Below are positions 6,582-8,637 of a DNA stretch of 8,637 nucleotides, piece by piece. This DNA is from Lachnoclostridium sp. UBA1781 (GTDB taxonomy: Bacteria; Bacillota; Clostridia; Lachnospirales; Lachnospiraceae): positions 9,338 to 17,974 of the forward strand of contig DCGJ01000091.1 of assembly GCA_002315495.1 (NCBI GenBank). The letters run 5' to 3'. Positions within the stretch are counted from its first letter, which is position 1, and each line of letters starts with the position of its first letter. A program made the position numbers and the translations under genes. The notes under the pieces were generated by a model that saw only the letters and a list, made by a program, of their open reading frames with translations, ran no database searches and was not told where the DNA came from.

Positions 6582-7436
6582 CTATCTTCCGCTTGTAACA
6601 TGATATTCAATAACATTCTTAAACGGTTCACCGTCAATCTGAAGATTCCGAGCCTCGGAAAACTGTACCAAAATATCCTTTCCGGTTACGATGCGGACCA
6701 TATCCTGATGACGTCCTAATTTGCCTCGGAATATACTTGGGAAAGCAAATAGTGCCTTCAATCGGTTCTTTCCGTAGAAGATACATAGAGAAACCGTTCC
6801 CTCCGTATTCAGACGGTCCTGGTCCGGTGTCGGAATCATTCCGCCGTCGTACATGGAGCCGTTCATTGTAGTGGCGAACCACACATTTTCATAGCTTTCG
6901 GTAACTCCATCGACCGTAATCTCCGCAGGGCATGGCTTGTAGCTTCGTAAAATGCCCTGAGACGCGATTTTCTTGTAATTTGCAGGAGTATTCTTCTTGT
7001 GCAGCAAACTTCCTACACGGGCGCAATAGCCATCCAAACCGAAGCCTACACCATTTATAAAACGGTAGGTTTTCCCTTTCACCTCGACGAGAGGAAGTCC
7101 CTTTAGATATTTCTTCAGTTTAATTGGCGAATGGATTCCCTTCTTGGAAAGTTCGGTTGCAAAATCGTTGCCAATTCCCGTCGGAACGTAATACAAATCC
7201 TGTGATATGACAAGGGTTGCCACAGAGGTTGCAAAATAACTGAGCGTACCGTCTCCTCCTGCAACAACAACCATCGCCTCCTTCTCAATTCCCTCAAAAA
7301 ATGCTTTTCGATCCGTAAGCTCAATCAGGTTAAGAAATTCGTGCTCATCATTTAGAAACATTCGGCAGGATTCCTTCGCCAGTTCCAGGCCTCTTCCGTG
7401 ATGAGAAATCGGATTGTATAAAATGTAAGTTTTCAT
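6582..7436 (-). CDS. Diacylglycerol-kinase-like lipid kinase
   Basis: 284-residue protein of the DAGK catalytic domain / YegS-DgkB lipid kinase group, which phosphorylates diacylglycerol or a related lipid with ATP at the membrane surface. Visible motifs are the N-terminal YILYNPISHHGRG (~4-16), the nucleotide-binding GGDGT at 60-64, PTGIGNDFA at 85-93 (usually P-x-G-T/S-G-N-D-F-A, here Ile), NGVGFGLDG at 128-136 and the C-terminal IDGEPF at 267-272. The reading frame stays open 22 codons further upstream, but the ATG at 7436 is preferred. GGGGG lies 5 nt before it, and the next Met at 7439 is only 2 nt from that site. The start shares one base with the stop of the AlkD-like gene (TGATG), so translation is probably coupled. 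The precise substrate lipid is not deducible. Confidence 0.88.
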   Translation of the reverse strand: MKTYILYNPISHHGRGLELAKESCRMFLNDEHEFLNLIELTDRKAFFEGIEKEAMVVVAGGDGTLSYFATSVATLVISQDLYYVPTGIGNDFATELSKKGIHSPIKLKKYLKGLPLVEVKGKTYRFINGVGFGLDGYCARVGSLLHKKNTPANYKKIASQGILRSYKPCPAEITVDGVTESYENVWFATTMNGSMYDGGMIPTPDQDRLNTEGTVSLCIFYGKNRLKALFAFPSIFRGKLGRHQDMVRIVTGKDILVQFSEARNLQIDGEPFKNVIEYHVTSGR

Positions 7437-8119
7437 CATTTCCCCCTTTTCAATGTTCTTAAATAATCCTTCTGTTCGGATGTGATACGATAACTCTCGC
7501 ATGCTTTTTGTATAGTTTTATTATGTACCCAGTCATCGAGTCTTTGCTCTTTAAGGTAGATAATACTGTCATCCCACTGTTTTGCAAGCGCCGTTGCAAA
7601 AAACCAGGCAACCATCATTTGAACATAATACTCTTCACTGTGAACCGATGCCGGAATCTCAAGATATTCTGCCTTGAAATCATCGTCCAAATAATAGGTC
7701 ATCAGCATCTCGAGGCCGAATCTGCAGGTATAAACTTTGTCTGAAGCTGACCACTCTCTGATTTTGCTAAGAAGCTCTTTCTTATGCTTCTTAAACACCT
7801 TAGGCGACATAATATCACATACGGCGCAATTGTCGACATATGGTAGAAAATGCTCCAATTTCTCGATACAGGTTTCATAGTCTTTGATTTCAGAGATCAA
7901 AAGGCCATGGAGCATATTTTCATCATAATAGGTATGCGGAAGTTCCTGAAGAAATACATCTGCTTCCGGTTCTTTTATGAGTTTTTTAGCAAGTTTACGA
8001 ACCTCCGGTACACGAACTCCAATGAACTTTTCTCTTGGAATACCTGGGGTAAGCTTTGCCTGAAAGTCTCCGTAAGGAACATCCTGCAATGCGAATAAGT
8101 CTTCTATAATAGCCATCAT
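7436..8119 (-). CDS. AlkD-like DNA alkylation repair protein
   Basis: 227-residue, mostly helical HEAT-like repeat protein of the DNA alkylation repair family (AlkD type), which excises alkylated bases from DNA. Family landmarks are FIGVRVPEVRKLAK at about 32-45, YVDNCAVCD at 94-102, VAWFFATALA at about 170-179 and DDWVHNKTIQKACES at about 195-209. By alignment to Bacillus cereus AlkD from memory, catalytic Asp113 corresponds to Asp102 and Trp187 to Trp172. The active-site Trp109 corresponds to Cys98 (codon TGC), so one aromatic cavity residue is missing. The start is ATG at 8119 with AAAGGA upstream; the adjacent ATG at 8116 is equally possible. It is the first gene behind the near-consensus promoter at 8153-8181 and overlaps the lipid kinase start by one base. 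No functional link between the two is obvious. Confidence 0.87.
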   Translation of the reverse strand: MMAIIEDLFALQDVPYGDFQAKLTPGIPREKFIGVRVPEVRKLAKKLIKEPEADVFLQELPHTYYDENMLHGLLISEIKDYETCIEKLEHFLPYVDNCAVCDIMSPKVFKKHKKELLSKIREWSASDKVYTCRFGLEMLMTYYLDDDFKAEYLEIPASVHSEEYYVQMMVAWFFATALAKQWDDSIIYLKEQRLDDWVHNKTIQKACESYRITSEQKDYLRTLKRGK

Positions 8120-8139
8120 TTTTCCTTTTCCATTGCTAT

Positions 8140-8163
8140 TTTGTTACTCTTTATTATAACAAA
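8140..8163. promoter_or_regulatory. Inverted repeat over the -10 box and start region, candidate operator
   Basis: TTTGTTA (8140-8146) and TAACAAA (8157-8163) are perfect 7-bp inverted arms separated by 10 bp. Together they cover the -10 hexamer and the predicted start of transcription of the AlkD-like operon. A dimeric repressor bound here would block the promoter. The AT-rich composition makes chance occurrence possible, and the repeat is unlike the 5902-5922 palindrome. Confidence 0.35.
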
Positions 8164-8181
8164 TGAATTGATAAAAATCAA
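8153..8181 (-). promoter_or_regulatory. Near-consensus sigma-A promoter of the alkD-like operon
   Basis: On the minus strand, -35 TTGATT (8181-8176), a 17-bp spacer and a perfect -10 TATAAT (8158-8153) preceded by TGT, an extended -10 element. Transcription would start near 8146, about 27 nt before the start codon at 8119. It should drive the AlkD-like gene, the lipid kinase and tetR. Confidence 0.85.
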
Positions 8182-8203
8182 ACATTCACAACAATGAAAT
8201 TCC

Positions 8204-8242
8204 AAAAAAACGCTCTATGCAACTCACTGCATAGAGCGTTTT
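8204..8242 (-). terminator. Intrinsic terminator after the surface-protein gene
   Basis: A perfect 15-bp stem, AAAACGCTCTATGCA with TGCATAGAGCGTTTT, encloses a 6-nt loop. On the minus strand it runs into seven T residues (8210-8204). It starts 4 nt after the stop codon of the surface-protein gene and separates that gene from the promoter at 8153-8181. Confidence 0.92.
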
Positions 8243-8245
8243 CAA

Positions 8246-8637
8246 TTATGCTTTTTCTTCGGTTTTCTTACGAACCAGCAATGCGACACTAATGATAAAT
8301 ATGCAGCTTACCATCAAGGCAAGATTCAGATTCGTATTCATCGTATCACCGGTCGTAACATCACCACCGCCAGTTGTCGGAGGCTCTGTTTCATTAGAAT
8401 CCGCAGTTGGCGGAACACTCGGAGCATCCGGGGTATCACTCGGCGTAATAACATCCGTAGGTGTCGGACTTGGTTTTTCCTCTGGAACGTCCGTGATCGT
8501 TGGTGTCGGGCTTTCCTCCGGAACTTCCGTAATCGTTGGTGTCGGACTTTCCTCTGGAACTTCCGTAATCGTTGGTGTCGGACTTTCCTCCGGAACTTCC
8601 GTAATCGTTGGCGTATCCGTTGGTACCGGTGTATCCG
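8246..8637 (-). CDS. Cell-surface protein C-terminus with sorting-like signal (5' end outside window)
   Basis: The frame is open from the window edge to TAA at 8246-8248, giving the last 129 residues of a longer protein. The visible part is a Pro/Thr/Glu/Asp-rich stalk with 12-residue repeats (TITEVPEESPTP), a degenerate spacer, a Gly-rich hinge (TTGGGD) and VTTGDTMN. A hydrophobic helix (about LNLALMVSCIFIISVALLV) and the basic tail RKKTEEKA follow. This is the plan of a sortase-processed wall-anchored protein: stalk, sorting motif, membrane helix, positive tail. VTTGD replaces canonical LPxTG, resembling the TGD-type signals common in Clostridia. If it is not cleaved, the same segment would serve as a C-terminal membrane anchor. 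The functional N-terminal domains are not in the window, so the role (adhesin, enzyme or other) is unknown. It is closed by the terminator at 8204-8242. Confidence 0.8.
   Translation of the reverse strand, partial: DTPVPTDTPTITEVPEESPTPTITEVPEESPTPTITEVPEESPTPTITDVPEEKPSPTPTDVITPSDTPDAPSVPPTADSNETEPPTTGGGDVTTGDTMNTNLNLALMVSCIFIISVALLVRKKTEEKA
8486..8611 (-). repeat. 36-bp tandem repeats coding the surface-protein stalk
   Basis: Three full, nearly identical 36-bp units (8486-8521, 8522-8557, 8558-8593) and a partial fourth (from 8594) each encode a 12-residue Pro/Thr/Glu repeat. Units two and three differ at one visible base, a synonymous Pro codon change. A degenerate unit lies at about 8450-8485. 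Such near-identical in-frame repeats are prone to copy-number change without frameshift. Confidence 0.9.

Noticed and set aside
7437..7502. 22-codon N-terminal extension of the lipid kinase
   Set aside because: It lies inside the AlkD-like coding region. The ribosome binding site and the family N-terminus (YILYNP) both point to the ATG at 7436.
8486..8611. Regular 36-bp repeats as a possible CRISPR array
   Set aside because: The units are directly adjacent without spacers and are in frame with a Pro/Thr-rich surface protein.

Overview
All eight genes in this window lie on the minus strand, so they are transcribed from high to low coordinates. Strong AGGAGG-type ribosome binding sites, sigma-A-like promoters, intrinsic terminators and the protein types point to a low-to-moderate GC Gram-positive of the Clostridia, most likely Lachnospiraceae-like. 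The C-terminus of a sortase-type surface protein (Thr-Gly-Asp motif, membrane helix, basic tail) supports a monoderm envelope. The family-level assignment is an inference.

Layout in transcription order. (i) 8637-8246: 3' end of a surface protein with Pro/Thr/Glu 12-residue repeats and a non-canonical sorting signal, closed by a 15-bp terminator hairpin (8204-8242). (ii) A near-consensus promoter (8153-8181), overlapped by an inverted repeat, drives an AlkD-like DNA alkylation repair protein (8119-7436), a diacylglycerol-kinase-like lipid kinase (7436-6582; TGATG stop/start overlap) and a TetR-family regulator with a TTG start (6552-5998). This unit ends at a strong 16-bp terminator (5938-5978). 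(iii) A second promoter (5857-5885), with a 21-bp palindrome just upstream, drives a six-helix DUF308/HdeD-like membrane protein (5824-5210), an MMPL/RND-type transporter (5213-3114; ATGA overlap) and a secreted or anchored protein of the YhgE-type Leu-x-x-Gly heptad-repeat family (3124-911; 11-nt overlap). (iv) A third promoter (866-894) and a leader hairpin precede a HAD-superfamily phosphatase/phosphoglucomutase-like enzyme (794-141). The last 140 bp carry a decayed ~41-bp tandem repeat and no convincing gene.

The centre of interest is the block TetR - palindrome - DUF308 protein - MMPL transporter - heptad-repeat protein. It reads as an envelope export module under its own TetR-type regulator. 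Overlapping reading frames imply that the three membrane or secreted proteins are made together. The heptad protein has two blocks of exactly 15 heptads joined by a ~180-residue connector, which suggests a long folded-back extracytoplasmic rod working with the transporter. A lipid kinase immediately upstream of tetR makes a lipid-type substrate or signal plausible, but nothing in the sequence proves it.

There is no gene-free stretch above about 300 bp. No tRNA, rRNA, CRISPR array, IS element or transposase was seen.
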